Shown: one piece after another, positions 27,777 to 36,319 of the stretch
How positions within the stretch are numbered: position 1 is the first letter of the stretch
Layout: every line of letters starts with the position of its first letter
Assembly: GCA_020638635.1 (NCBI GenBank)
Contig: JACKIE010000016.1
Location: 1-64,000, forward strand
Reading direction: 5' to 3'
Origin: Planctomycetota bacterium
GTDB lineage: Bacteria > Planctomycetota > UBA8742 > UBA2392
Length of the DNA: 64,000 bases
The notes under the pieces: generated by a model
The model's input: only the letters and a program-made list of their open reading frames with translations
Told to the model about the DNA's origin: nothing
Database searches by the model: none
Position numbers and translations under genes: made by a program

Positions 27777-28281
27777 AGATCGTCTTTCCGGGGCGTCCTG
27801 ACTTGTACTCCGCCCTGGCGATCAGAAACACCCCGAGCATGTATCGCTCCAGGTCATCCTCTGTCTCCACGGATGCGACACAAAGAAACGGCTTGCCATT
27901 TTCGGTCTCGGCGTAGTGCTTGAGGCCGATCCTGGCGGACTCTGAATAGCCCGCTAACCCCGTCATAAGGAGGTGGGGACGCCCAGCCCCCGGGGCGTCT
28001 GGGAACATCGGCTTCAATTGGCCCTTTGCAACGAGACGTTCGAACTGCTGTCGTTCATCCCGTCCGCGTGGAATCACATGTACCGGGTTGCCCAACTCCT
28101 TGGCAAACTGACGAGCAGCACGGTCGGAGGCTGCACGCGGGCCTACAAACAGGACCATCGTTTTACCCCGCTCGTTGCCGCTTATGATTGCACGGATTCC
28201 GTCCAGGTGACGCCAGCTAACCACTGGGTTGGGGCGGTCCGAATCGGGATCAGCCACTCGAGAACGTCTTTTCCTGGCCAT
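27775..28281 (-). CDS. Unknown protein coupled to the restriction-modification gene
   Basis: A 168-residue protein starting MARKRRSRVADPDSD; a GAAGGGAAAG RBS precedes ATG 28281, 15 nt after the end of the large methylase gene, so it is the second gene of that operon. It has a basic N-terminus, then a Rossmann-like start (TMVLFVGPRAASDRAARQFAKEL with HVIPRGRDERQQ), and near the C-terminus DLERYMLGVFLIARAEY. I do not recognise the family. From position it may be an accessory to the restriction-modification enzyme. Confidence 0.65.
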   Translation of the reverse strand: MARKRRSRVADPDSDRPNPVVSWRHLDGIRAIISGNERGKTMVLFVGPRAASDRAARQFAKELGNPVHVIPRGRDERQQFERLVAKGQLKPMFPDAPGAGRPHLLMTGLAGYSESARIGLKHYAETENGKPFLCVASVETEDDLERYMLGVFLIARAEYKSGRPGKTI

Positions 28282-28295
28282 CAAACTTTCCCTTC

Positions 28296-31200
28296 TCAAG
28301 TTATCGCCTTGCTCGGGGGCGGTCCGCCGTAGGATTCCGGCAGGGTGTCGATGATGTCGAGGGTCTCCATGCTTACGCGTACGACCTGCTTTACGAGGCG
28401 CACGATGTACTCAGGGTCGTCTGGCCGGTTGGGATCGCTGGTGATGCCGGACTTCTTGTCCGTGTGCAGCTGATACTGGTCGATCACCCATTCCAGCGCG
28501 CTGCGGTTGCCGAGGCGGTATGCGAAACAGCGCTCGGGGATGCCCTCAAGCGTGAGGTATTCGTTCACCTTCAGCGACTTCTTGTCTTTGGACAGCCGCA
28601 TCTTGCCGGTGATGACGTACATGTTGGCGGGGGTTGCGCCCTTGTGTTCGATCTCTTTGAGCGGCCAGGGTTCAAGCTTTTCGTAGTCGAGGTGGCGCTT
28701 GGAAAGCTTTTCGCCGGCTGCGACGAAGGCGCGGAACTGTACCGCAGCCGTCCCGGCTGCTGCTTCCGGCCTCTGGCCGGCTTGTGCCGGTATCTTCGAA
28801 CGATTTGCCTGCGGCCGGAGGCCGCTTCGAGCAGGCGAGACGCCTGCGGTACCCAGCCCAGCAAACGGAATGCGTGGGAGTTCGCGCTTGAGGCAGTCTT
28901 TGAACTTGTCGCGGTAGCCGGGGTGGTGAAGCATCCCGTAGACGTAGTGGAAGATGTCCCACTTGGAGATCTTCGCGTCCCCATAGGCCTCACGAAAAGT
29001 CTTCAAAGCCCAATCCGTAACGTTCTCCCGCCGGTTCGAACCATCCTCGTCATACACGTAGAACGGGAAGCACTGTGAACCGCCTTGGGGAAGGAGGTCG
29101 ACCAATGATCTGGCGGCCAGCCCAAAGGTTGGCCAGTCGCCTCCAGCCTTCACCCAGATGTGTGTGTTTGAGGTTGCCGCCTCCGGCAAGATGCTTAACC
29201 AACTATAGATCTCTTCATTCAAGACGCGGTCGAAGTAGACAGACTGCTTCGTAAATGGTCGGTACAGCGCATCCCGCACGTTGTCGTTGGTGAACTTGAC
29301 TGCCCGGCCGCGCATCAGGTCGTTCTTGAGGTCGCGGCTCCACTTGATGTCGTCGTACTTAACGAAGTCATCGACGTTCTTCTTGAGGCGGCGTGTGTTG
29401 GATGCGCGCTTGTAGCGATCCACTTCGGCGTTGTAGGCCTCGATGAATTGCTTGACTCGCGCGACCAGTTTCTCCCGGTCGAAGTCGTAAACTACGTCAT
29501 CACGATTCGTCTTGACTCCCGGTGAAGCCACGGTGAAGACCGTGGTCGTCGAGTCGCCCTGCTTCGAAGCCAGTGGCACGAACTCGGCGAACTCGTCGGC
29601 GCCGTCGGCTACCAGCCATGTAGCTTTCGCGTCGGGCGTGAGCATTTGCCACTTCACCGAGGAAGCTGACTTCGCCTCCTCCAGCAGGCGATACTTCTCC
29701 CAGCGCGTCAGGTTCTCTTCGACGCGGTGATAGGCGATTTCGTGCTTCTTGTGGGCCTTGCAGCGCACGGCGACCGTGATGCCCACGCCGACCTGAATGC
29801 CGAACACGTTGTGGGTTGTGCCGCTTAGCTTCGGGTTGTGTCGCACGTTGCCGTGCAGATCCACGTGGTAAATGCGCGTGAAGTCCTTGGCCATGTGCCG
29901 CCGCATGCCGTCGAACGCAACCTGATCAACGAAGCTGTTGTTGCTGACGTAGCACACAATCCCGTCGCGACCTTGCAGACGGTCCACAGCCCAGCGGAAG
30001 AACTTCACGTACATGTCGGACAGCGCGTTCTTGTTCGTCGCCCTGGAGTCGGCCGAGTAGGTCTCGCGAATCTTCTGGTCCGTGACTTCGTACTTGCGGT
30101 TCTTGTTCTGGTCGTTCTCGCTCTTCTGGCCCACATTGTAGGGCGGGTTGCCGATGATGACCGTGATCGGCGCCTTGCGCTGGCGTTGCACACGCTTGGC
30201 GTTGCCGGCCGACATGAACATGTCCGCCCGTTCTTCACGGTTGATGTCCAGCGTGTCAACGAAACACAGGCCTTCGAAGGGCTCGTAGCGGCCGGAGCGT
30301 TCCCAGTAGGCGTGTTCGATGTTCAATGCTGCGATGTAGTAGGGCAGCAACATGATCTCGTTGGCGAACAGCTGCTTGCGGTACATGCGCTCAAGGTCGC
30401 GTGTCGGGATGCGGCGGATCAGGTTGACGATGAAATTGCCGGTGCCTGTACACGGGTCGAGAATGTTTACTTCCGGGCCGCCGAGTGTGGTGCCGAACTC
30501 TTTCTCCAGCACTTCCTCAACGCTGGCGCACATGAAATCCACGATGGCCTGCGGCGTGTACACGATGCCGTGCGTGTCCGCCACCTTGACCGAATAGCCC
30601 TGGAAGAAGCGCTCGTAGACCGTGTTCAGCACCTCCTGCTTCTCGGAGTAATCCTCAAGGTCCTCGGCCTGCGCTTCGATGGCGCGGTAGAAGTAGTCGA
30701 GGCTCTTCAGGAACTTGGCGCGGTCGAACTCCTGGGCCTTCAGCGTATCTATGACCTTCTCGACTTCGTTGGCGATCACGTTGCGGCGTGTGAAGTCGTC
30801 CTGGTGAAAGACCTTCCTGAAGATGCGCTCGGTCAGCAGGTGCTGCACCAGCATCTCATCAACGGTCGCCTGCGTAATGGCCGGGTTCAGTGACGAGCGG
30901 CAGACTTCAAAGAACTCGCCGAATGCCTTCTTGAAGGCCGGGTTTTCGGCGTGGGCCTTTTCCAGCGTGTGTTTCAGGTGCTCTGCGATATCCGGGACAT
31001 CATCGCGGAACTTGGCGAGGGCTTGCTTGTAGGAACCCTGAACCGGCTTCTCGTAAGCAAAGAACTGGTTCAGCAGCAGGCACAGTTCGGCGGGGTCGTA
31101 CAGGTTTTTCGTCTTGAGCTGGATCCCGCCCTGGAAGTGGATCGCGCTGTGCGTGTCTTCAAAGATGATGTTGTCGGTGGGGTAGCCCTTCTTGATCTTG

Positions 31201-31487
31201 TCCTGCGCCTCAAGTTCAAGCTTGTCGGCGCCGTCCTTGGCTTCCCAGTGGCCCATGGCCACGCCCTCATCCAGCATGGTGCCGTCAGGCACGATGCGGC
31301 GGCCGTCGCGGGTGATGGGACGCTCAGGCATGAACACCCAGCCGCGCTGGCGGGCGAGCTTGCCCAGCATCTCCTGAAACGCCGCGCGCAACTCGGTTTC
31401 GCGTTTGGCGCCCGCGTCGCGCAGGCCTTCCAGCACGGCGTAGTATTCCTTGATGGCCTTGTGGTTGGGCTTGATGAACTCCGGCAT
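28296..31487 (-). CDS. Single-chain type IIG/ISP-like restriction-modification enzyme (N6-adenine methylase)
   Basis: A 1063-residue protein. The N-terminal 160 residues look like a PD-(D/E)XK nuclease (VPDGTML, GHWEAKDGADKL). A helical spacer leads to a gamma-class methylase: motif I LDPCTGTGNFIVN (about 344) and motif IV VIIGNPPYNVG (about 446). The C-terminal half should recognise the target. There is no helicase block, unlike full-length LlaGI-type ISP enzymes. Residues about 879-916 are encoded by a 114-bp palindromic element inserted in frame (28739-28852), which may sit in a surface loop or damage the enzyme. It forms an operon with the 168-residue gene downstream. Confidence 0.87.
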   Translation of the reverse strand: MPEFIKPNHKAIKEYYAVLEGLRDAGAKRETELRAAFQEMLGKLARQRGWVFMPERPITRDGRRIVPDGTMLDEGVAMGHWEAKDGADKLELEAQDKIKKGYPTDNIIFEDTHSAIHFQGGIQLKTKNLYDPAELCLLLNQFFAYEKPVQGSYKQALAKFRDDVPDIAEHLKHTLEKAHAENPAFKKAFGEFFEVCRSSLNPAITQATVDEMLVQHLLTERIFRKVFHQDDFTRRNVIANEVEKVIDTLKAQEFDRAKFLKSLDYFYRAIEAQAEDLEDYSEKQEVLNTVYERFFQGYSVKVADTHGIVYTPQAIVDFMCASVEEVLEKEFGTTLGGPEVNILDPCTGTGNFIVNLIRRIPTRDLERMYRKQLFANEIMLLPYYIAALNIEHAYWERSGRYEPFEGLCFVDTLDINREERADMFMSAGNAKRVQRQRKAPITVIIGNPPYNVGQKSENDQNKNRKYEVTDQKIRETYSADSRATNKNALSDMYVKFFRWAVDRLQGRDGIVCYVSNNSFVDQVAFDGMRRHMAKDFTRIYHVDLHGNVRHNPKLSGTTHNVFGIQVGVGITVAVRCKAHKKHEIAYHRVEENLTRWEKYRLLEEAKSASSVKWQMLTPDAKATWLVADGADEFAEFVPLASKQGDSTTTVFTVASPGVKTNRDDVVYDFDREKLVARVKQFIEAYNAEVDRYKRASNTRRLKKNVDDFVKYDDIKWSRDLKNDLMRGRAVKFTNDNVRDALYRPFTKQSVYFDRVLNEEIYSWLSILPEAATSNTHIWVKAGGDWPTFGLAARSLVDLLPQGGSQCFPFYVYDEDGSNRRENVTDWALKTFREAYGDAKISKWDIFHYVYGMLHHPGYRDKFKDCLKRELPRIPFAGLGTAGVSPARSGLRPQANRSKIPAQAGQRPEAAAGTAAVQFRAFVAAGEKLSKRHLDYEKLEPWPLKEIEHKGATPANMYVITGKMRLSKDKKSLKVNEYLTLEGIPERCFAYRLGNRSALEWVIDQYQLHTDKKSGITSDPNRPDDPEYIVRLVKQVVRVSMETLDIIDTLPESYGGPPPSKAIT
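28739..28852. repeat. 114-bp composite palindrome inserted within the restriction-modification gene
   Basis: Perfect 9-bp termini (GTACCGCAG / CTGCGGTAC) enclose four hairpins: GCAGCCG-TCC-CGGCTGC, CCGGCC-TCT-GGCCGG, GCGGCC-GGA-GGCCGC and GCAGGCG-AGA-CGCCTGC. The loops are TCC/TCT on the left and GGA/AGA on the right, as in a mirrored doublet. The length is 38 codons exactly, so the host frame is kept. Confidence 0.8.
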
Positions 31488-31537
31488 TGTCGCACAGGTT
31501 AGAAAGCGCGAACACAGCGGCTACAGCAAACTTAGGC

Positions 31538-31694
31538 CGCGGGCTGGCAGCCCGCGCCACGCTCTAGCCTACCTTGATGACGCAGGCCATGGCTGCGTTG
31601 CCGGGGCGCGGGCGGCTCGCCTGCAGCCGCGCGGGCATCATGCCCGCGCGAAACGGGCGCGGGACGCGCCCGTTCAAGCAGGCCGGAGGCCTGC
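31538..31694. repeat. Array of five GC-rich hairpins
   Basis: Hairpins at 31538-31556 (loop GGC), 31612-31630 (7-nt loop), 31629-31649 (loop TCA), 31652-31674 (10-bp stem, loop GGA) and 31678-31694 (loop GGA). They fill most of the gap between the methylase gene and the thiolase, interrupted only by the thiolase-end fragment. Confidence 0.8.
31564..31602 (-). pseudogene. Thiolase C-terminal fragment
   Basis: On the minus strand this encodes GNAAMACVIKVG followed by TAG, closely matching the true thiolase end GDTAMATVIKVG-TAG at 31703-31741, including the bases after the stop. The differing bases keep the reading frame. It is the remnant of a second thiolase gene or a copied gene end; no further upstream homology is visible. 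Confidence 0.65.
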
Positions 31695-31702
31695 GCTCCC
31701 AC

Positions 31703-32881
31703 CTAGCCTACCTTGATTACTGTGGCCATGGCGGTGTCGCCGGCGGCGCAGCCTGTGAATAGGCCGTGGCCTCCGCCTGCCTGCGCCAGCTCTTCGATCA
31801 GCTCTATGATCACTCGCATGCCTGTGGGGCCTTGCGGGTGGCCGAAAATCAGCGGGCTGCCGTAGTTGTTGAACTCTTCCAGCTTCTTGCCGGTCTGCTT
31901 GGCGAAATACACGTCGTTCACGGCGAACGGGTTGTGGGTCTTGATCGCCTTGATGTCCTTCAGCTCAACGCCGGCCGCCTTCATGGCCTGCTGGGCCGCG
32001 GGCACGGGCGCCGTGGGCATCAGGCCTTTGCCCACGCGGCACTGGCCGAAGCTGAGCACCTGCACGGGGATGCTCTTGTCGCGGCTCAGCTGCTCGGCGC
32101 GGGCCCTGGTGGTGAGGATCATGCCGGCGTTGCCGTCGGCCGGGTGAGTCTGGGCGCCGAAGGTGACCGTGCCGTCCGGCAACACGGGCTTGAGGTTGGC
32201 GAGGCCTTCCTTCGTAGTGGGGAACACGCCGTCGTCGGTCTCGATCAGCTTGGCGCGCTTGCCGCTGCCAACCTCGATCGCGAAGGTGGTGCGCTTGCGC
32301 AGCTCGGCGCCCTTCACGTATTGCTCGTGGCGGATCAGCGTGCACTCGTCCTGCTCTTCGCGGCTGATGCCGTGCGCCTTGGCGGTGTTCTCCGCCGTCT
32401 GGATCATGGCGTTTTTGGCGTACGGGTCTTTGTTGAAGTTGTCCATCACCCAGTTCTCGGCGTCGGCCGTGCCGCCCGGGGCGTTGGGTGCCGGGTACAC
32501 GACGTGCGGGCCGTTGGAGCAGCGGTCGAAGGTCAGGCCCAGCACGCATTCGGTGAGGCCGGCTTCGATTTCATGGGCCGAGCCCGCGATCACGCGCGCG
32601 CCGGTGGCGCAGGCCTGCGAGTACATGGGGCCGGTGATGCCGGGCGCGCCGATCAAACCGGCGAGCCAGGGGGCGCCGTAGAAGCTGTGTTTCTGCGGCA
32701 CCGTGAAGCCCAGGGCGACGCTGGTGAAGACCTCAGGCGAAATCTCGCGCGACTTCAGCCAGCGCGCGGCCGTGGCGGCGGCGAGGGTGACGGAGTTTTC
32801 GTCGGCCAAGGTACCTTGCCATTTGACGAAAGGGCTGGCCCAGTAAGCGCCGTAGGGGATGAAAACGTTCTCGAGTGCCAT
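31703..32881 (-). CDS. Acetyl-CoA acyltransferase (thiolase)
   Basis: A 392-residue thiolase that cleaves or condenses 3-ketoacyl-CoA. The nucleophile is Cys91 in SQACATGARV. The His motif reads THNPFAVND where most thiolases have HNEAFA. GHPQGPTGMR and the C-terminal GGGHGLFTGCAAGD supply the remaining catalytic region. Its partner in beta-oxidation, a fused hydroxyacyl-CoA dehydrogenase/hydratase, lies nearby at 33648. ATG 32881 (MALENVF) was chosen; longer frames have no family match. Fragments of a similar gene end occur just downstream. Confidence 0.92.
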   Translation of the reverse strand: MALENVFIPYGAYWASPFVKWQGTLADENSVTLAAATAARWLKSREISPEVFTSVALGFTVPQKHSFYGAPWLAGLIGAPGITGPMYSQACATGARVIAGSAHEIEAGLTECVLGLTFDRCSNGPHVVYPAPNAPGGTADAENWVMDNFNKDPYAKNAMIQTAENTAKAHGISREEQDECTLIRHEQYVKGAELRKRTTFAIEVGSGKRAKLIETDDGVFPTTKEGLANLKPVLPDGTVTFGAQTHPADGNAGMILTTRARAEQLSRDKSIPVQVLSFGQCRVGKGLMPTAPVPAAQQAMKAAGVELKDIKAIKTHNPFAVNDVYFAKQTGKKLEEFNNYGSPLIFGHPQGPTGMRVIIELIEELAQAGGGHGLFTGCAAGDTAMATVIKVG

Positions 32882-33011
32882 GATGTCTCCAGTTCTCAGT
32901 GAGAGGATCAGGCACAATTTCGGCGCGCCAACAGCGGCGCCCCGAAACTGAGCCAGACCCTTCCGGAGTATGGGCGCAGCGCGGCGCGCGGTCAACGAGG
33001 GGGTGCTAACG

Positions 33012-33039
33012 AACAAGGCCGGGTTGCCCCGGCCTTGTT
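33012..33039. terminator. Terminator between thiolase and small coupled genes
   Basis: A 12-bp stem AACAAGGCCGGG with a TTGC loop and flanking T residues. It starts at the stop codon of the 52-residue minus-strand gene. Confidence 0.8.
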
Positions 33040-33198
33040 TCAGCTTGCTTTACGCTTGGGTCTTTTTCGGGGTAGTTCGCGGGGTTCCACAATGGTGATA
33101 CGCCCGTCTTTTGAGATCCCCCAGCCGCCGACTTTGCAGCGTCCCAGCCGCTCCTCGCGTTCCGGGGTGGGCTTCTCATCTTTCTTCTTCTTGCTCAT
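33040..33198 (-). CDS. Small basic protein, translationally coupled
   Basis: A 52-residue protein, rich in Lys and Arg (MSKKKKDEK at the start, PRKRPKRKAS at the end), with GRCKVGGWGISKDGRITIVEP in the middle. Its ATG overlaps the upstream gene's TGA as ATGA, and a terminator follows at once, so the two genes form a closed unit. The charge suggests nucleic acid or membrane binding; the family is unknown. Confidence 0.6.
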   Translation of the reverse strand: MSKKKKDEKPTPEREERLGRCKVGGWGISKDGRITIVEPRELPRKRPKRKAS

Positions 33199-33554
33199 GA
33201 AGGTGTCCCGGCGCCGAAGTCCACCATGATTGTACGCGCTCGAACGTCGTCCACAAGCACGACGAAGGTGTACGTTTTGCGTTTGAAGTCATGGAGCGAT
33301 TCCCACTGAAAGAAGGTCTGCCAGTGGGGCTGCCCGGCCAGAACGAGTTCCGTGGGCGATTCGTCAAGCAGATTTCGACCTCTCCAGACCTGCACAGCGA
33401 CGGTGAAGTCGCGCTCAGAAGGATTGTGCAGTTCAATCCACACCGCCAGGGTTGTGGGAGGACTGGACCACCTGGGCCCTACATCCATTAGCGTCACACG
33501 CCTGCCAACCCGTATCTGCTCGCAAACAACAGTGTTCAGGACTGAGACATTCAT
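33195..33554 (-). CDS. Hypothetical beta-rich protein
   Basis: A 119-residue protein without signal peptide or membrane segment. Alternating hydrophobic strands (TTLAVWIELHNPSERDFTV, YTFVVLVDDVRARTIMV) suggest a small beta sandwich. Its start is divergent from the beta-oxidation gene at 33648, and it overlaps the 52-residue gene by 4 nt. No family recognised. Confidence 0.6.
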   Translation of the reverse strand: MNVSVLNTVVCEQIRVGRRVTLMDVGPRWSSPPTTLAVWIELHNPSERDFTVAVQVWRGRNLLDESPTELVLAGQPHWQTFFQWESLHDFKRKTYTFVVLVDDVRARTIMVDFGAGTPS

Positions 33555-33647
33555 GCTTGCAGTATCCGTTGACGCTTGCGGCCGGTCAAACGCTTGCGCG
33601 TGGCGCTGCAGACGCTAAACCCGGGGCGTCCGAGAAGGGGAAACATC

Positions 33648-35672
33648 ATGGCATTCACGTTGAAGAACTGGTCGCTGGACAAGGTTGGCGTGATCGGCTC
33701 CGGCCAGATCGGACCGGACATCGCGCTGTTTTTCGCCAAGACGCTCGCGCCCCACGGCGTGAAAACCGTGGTGGTTGACGTCAGCGCCGACGCGCTCGCC
33801 AAGGGCAAAGCCAAGCTCGAGAAGAAGGTCGCCAAGGGCGTCGAGACCAAGGCCTTCAAGCCCGAACAAGCCGAGCAGATGACCGGCAGCATCACCTGGA
33901 CCAGCGACTACGCCGAGCTGAACGGCGCGAAGCTGGTGATCGAGGCCGCCACGGAAAACCGCGACATCAAGCAGAAGATCGTGGCGCAGCTCGAAGCCAT
34001 CCTGCCCGAAGACTGCATCATCGCCAGCAACAGCTCGCACATGGAGCCCGAGGTGATCTTCGAGAAGGCCAAGCGCCCCGGGCACACCCTGGTGATCCAC
34101 TACTTCTTCCCCGCCGAGCGCAACATCATCGTCGAGGTGGTTCCCAGCAACAAAACCCACAAGCCCGTCACCGACTGGCTGATGGCCTTCTATGAAGAGA
34201 TCGGCAAGGCGCCGATCCAGGTCGGCTCGCGCTACGGCTACGCCATCGACCCCGTGTTCGAGGGCCTGTTCCTGGCCGCGGCCCTGCAGGCCGAAAGCGG
34301 CGTCGCCAGCGTGAAGCAAGTGGACGTGATCGCCCAGAAGGCGTTGGGCCAGGGCATCGGCCCCTTCACGGCCATGAATCTGACCGGCGGCAACCCGATC
34401 ACGGCCGTCGGTCTGGACCACTACACCAGCAAGATCCACAGTTGGTTCCGCACGCCCGCCAGCCTGAAAGAAAAGGTGGAAACCAAGGCCGCCTGGGAAA
34501 CCGCGGGCAAGGGCGAAACCGTCGAGTACAGCGACGAGCAGTACCGCAAGGTCGCGGACGCCATGACCGGCGCCTACTTCGGCCTGGTCGGCGAAATCGT
34601 GGACGCGGGCATCAGCAACGTCGGCGACATGAACATGGCCGTCAACACCGCGCTGGTAATCCGCGAGCCCTTCGCCTGGATGAACGAGATGGGCGTGGCG
34701 AACGCGCTCAAGCTGGTGGAAGCCTACGCGGCCGCCAATCCCGGCTTCCCGGTGCCCGAGTGCATCAGGAAGCAGGCCGCCAGCGGCAAGCCCTTCGAGA
34801 TCCCGATGGTGTTCCGCACGGACAAGGACGGCGTGGCGGTTCTCAAGATCCGTCGCCCGGCTGTTCTGAACGCCCTGAACCTGGAGGTGTTCCGCCAGCT
34901 GGTGAACCACTGCAAAGCCGTGGAAGCCGACGCCGGCATCAAGGGCGCGGTGATCACCGGCTTCGGGACCAAGGCGTTCGTGAGCGGCGCGGACATCGAC
35001 ATGCTGGCCGCGCTGAAGACCGCCGCGGAGGGCGAGGCGAACAGCCGCCAGTTCCACGTCACGCTCGATTACATCGAGGACATGAAGAAGCCCGTGGTGT
35101 GCGCCTACAACGGCCTGGCGTTCGGCGGCGGCAACGAGCTGGCGATGGCCTGCCACGCGCGCATCGCCCGCAAGGGGCTGAAGCTGCTGGCCGGCCAGCC
35201 CGAGGTAAACCTGGGCATCATCCCGGGCGCCGGCGGCACGCAGCGCCTGCCGCGCTGGATACCTTTCGACAAGGCGCTTGAGCTGATGCGCACCGCCAAG
35301 CCTATTGACGGGTCAACAGGCCTGCAGCTTGGGCTGATCAGCGAGGAAGTCGAGGGCGACCTGGCGGACCGCGCAGTGGAGCTGGTGAACGAGTACGCCA
35401 GCGGCAAGCGCGAGCTGAAGCGCATCAACCGCGAGCCGGTGAAGGGTGTGCCCGACAAGGCGCCGGAGATTGAGCTGGGCCACCTGAGCCGGAAGATCGA
35501 CCAGATCCTGTGCAACACGATCATAGAGGGCTGCAAGAAGCCACTGCGCGAAGGCCTGAAGCTGGAAAGCAAGGCCTTCGGCGAGTGCGTGGAAACAGAA
35601 GACATGCACATCGGCATGGAAACCTTCCTGAAAGAAGGCGCCCGAGCCAAGGCCAAGTTTGTCCACAAGTAG
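33648..35672 (+). CDS. Fused 3-hydroxyacyl-CoA dehydrogenase / enoyl-CoA hydratase
   Basis: A 674-residue bifunctional beta-oxidation enzyme. Residues 1-390 are the NAD-dependent dehydrogenase (GVIGSGQIGPDIA, IEAATENRDIKQKI, catalytic His in LVIHYFFPAERN). Residues about 400-674 are the crotonase-fold hydratase (AVLNALNLEVF, oxyanion hole FVSGADIDML and LAFGGGNELAMACHARIA, GIIPGAGGTQRLPR). The order is the reverse of FadB/FadJ, where hydratase comes first. GAAGGGG precedes ATG 33648. It works with the thiolase at 31703. Confidence 0.93.
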   Translation: MAFTLKNWSLDKVGVIGSGQIGPDIALFFAKTLAPHGVKTVVVDVSADALAKGKAKLEKKVAKGVETKAFKPEQAEQMTGSITWTSDYAELNGAKLVIEAATENRDIKQKIVAQLEAILPEDCIIASNSSHMEPEVIFEKAKRPGHTLVIHYFFPAERNIIVEVVPSNKTHKPVTDWLMAFYEEIGKAPIQVGSRYGYAIDPVFEGLFLAAALQAESGVASVKQVDVIAQKALGQGIGPFTAMNLTGGNPITAVGLDHYTSKIHSWFRTPASLKEKVETKAAWETAGKGETVEYSDEQYRKVADAMTGAYFGLVGEIVDAGISNVGDMNMAVNTALVIREPFAWMNEMGVANALKLVEAYAAANPGFPVPECIRKQAASGKPFEIPMVFRTDKDGVAVLKIRRPAVLNALNLEVFRQLVNHCKAVEADAGIKGAVITGFGTKAFVSGADIDMLAALKTAAEGEANSRQFHVTLDYIEDMKKPVVCAYNGLAFGGGNELAMACHARIARKGLKLLAGQPEVNLGIIPGAGGTQRLPRWIPFDKALELMRTAKPIDGSTGLQLGLISEEVEGDLADRAVELVNEYASGKRELKRINREPVKGVPDKAPEIELGHLSRKIDQILCNTIIEGCKKPLREGLKLESKAFGECVETEDMHIGMETFLKEGARAKAKFVHK

Positions 35673-35677
35673 GGCAA

Positions 35678-36282
35678 CTGGAGCGCGAAGCGTAAGCGAG
35701 CGGTCGCCGAAGGCGACAACGGAATTGCACGATGCCTTCCGACCTCGACATCCTCGCCTACATCCTCACGTTCACCACCTACGGCACTTGGCTCCATGGT
35801 GACGAGCGCGGGAGCGTCGACGAAGCCCACAGTACCTATGGCTCGCCGTACGCGCCGGCATCGCCCGACCGCGAAGATGCGATGCGAGAAATGATTAGGT
35901 GGCCGCCATTCAATCTCGACGCAAAGGCCCGCGGTGTGGTGGACCGCACGATTCGCGAGGTCTGCGAGCACCGCGAGTGGAACCTGAAGGCACTCAATGT
36001 CCGCACAAACCACGTTCACGTTGTGTTATGGGCGCCTGTGTCTGCAACGAAGGTGCTCTCCGACCTGAAGGCATGGTGCACCCGCCGTCTCCGAGAGGCC
36101 GGCTGCGTTGAGCCCAAACGAGAAGTGTGGACCGAAGGTGGCAGCAAGCGCAAGCTTCACACCAAACAGGGCGTAAACAACGCCTGCGAGTACACCCGAA
36201 CCGGCCAAGGCGCCGACTTGCCAATGGAGTAGAGAGGGCGTTGTCGCCGTTGGCGACCGCTCGCTTACGCTGCGCGCTCCAG
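35678..36282. mobile_element. REP-transposase element with 44-bp terminal inverted repeats
   Basis: The left arm 35678-35721 and right arm 36239-36282 are near-perfect inverted copies with only four mismatches. Each arm contains a small hairpin, GTCGCC-NNN-GGCGAC, and the GCGTAAGCG word. The element starts 5 nt after the beta-oxidation gene's stop codon. The arms flank a Y1 transposase gene, so this looks like a self-mobilising REP unit. Confidence 0.8.
35732..36232 (+). CDS. REP-associated tyrosine transposase (IS200/TnpA-like, RAYT)
   Basis: A 166-residue Y1 transposase. The N-terminus reads LTFTTYGTWLHGDERGSVD as in RAYT proteins; the HUH metal motif is NHVHVVLW (about residue 90-97); the catalytic Tyr is expected in ACEYTRTGQG near the C-terminus. 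These enzymes cut single-stranded REP hairpins. The gene sits 10 nt inside the left inverted repeat and stops 6 nt before the right one. The frame is intact, so it may still be active. Confidence 0.85.
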   Translation: MPSDLDILAYILTFTTYGTWLHGDERGSVDEAHSTYGSPYAPASPDREDAMREMIRWPPFNLDAKARGVVDRTIREVCEHREWNLKALNVRTNHVHVVLWAPVSATKVLSDLKAWCTRRLREAGCVEPKREVWTEGGSKRKLHTKQGVNNACEYTRTGQGADLPME

Positions 36283-36319
36283 CGCGACGTCGGCGTTGCT
36301 GAGCGTCGTCATCGTCTGC

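Noticed and set aside
31538..31694. CRISPR array
   Set aside because: The hairpins have different sequences, and there are no regular spacers or cas genes.
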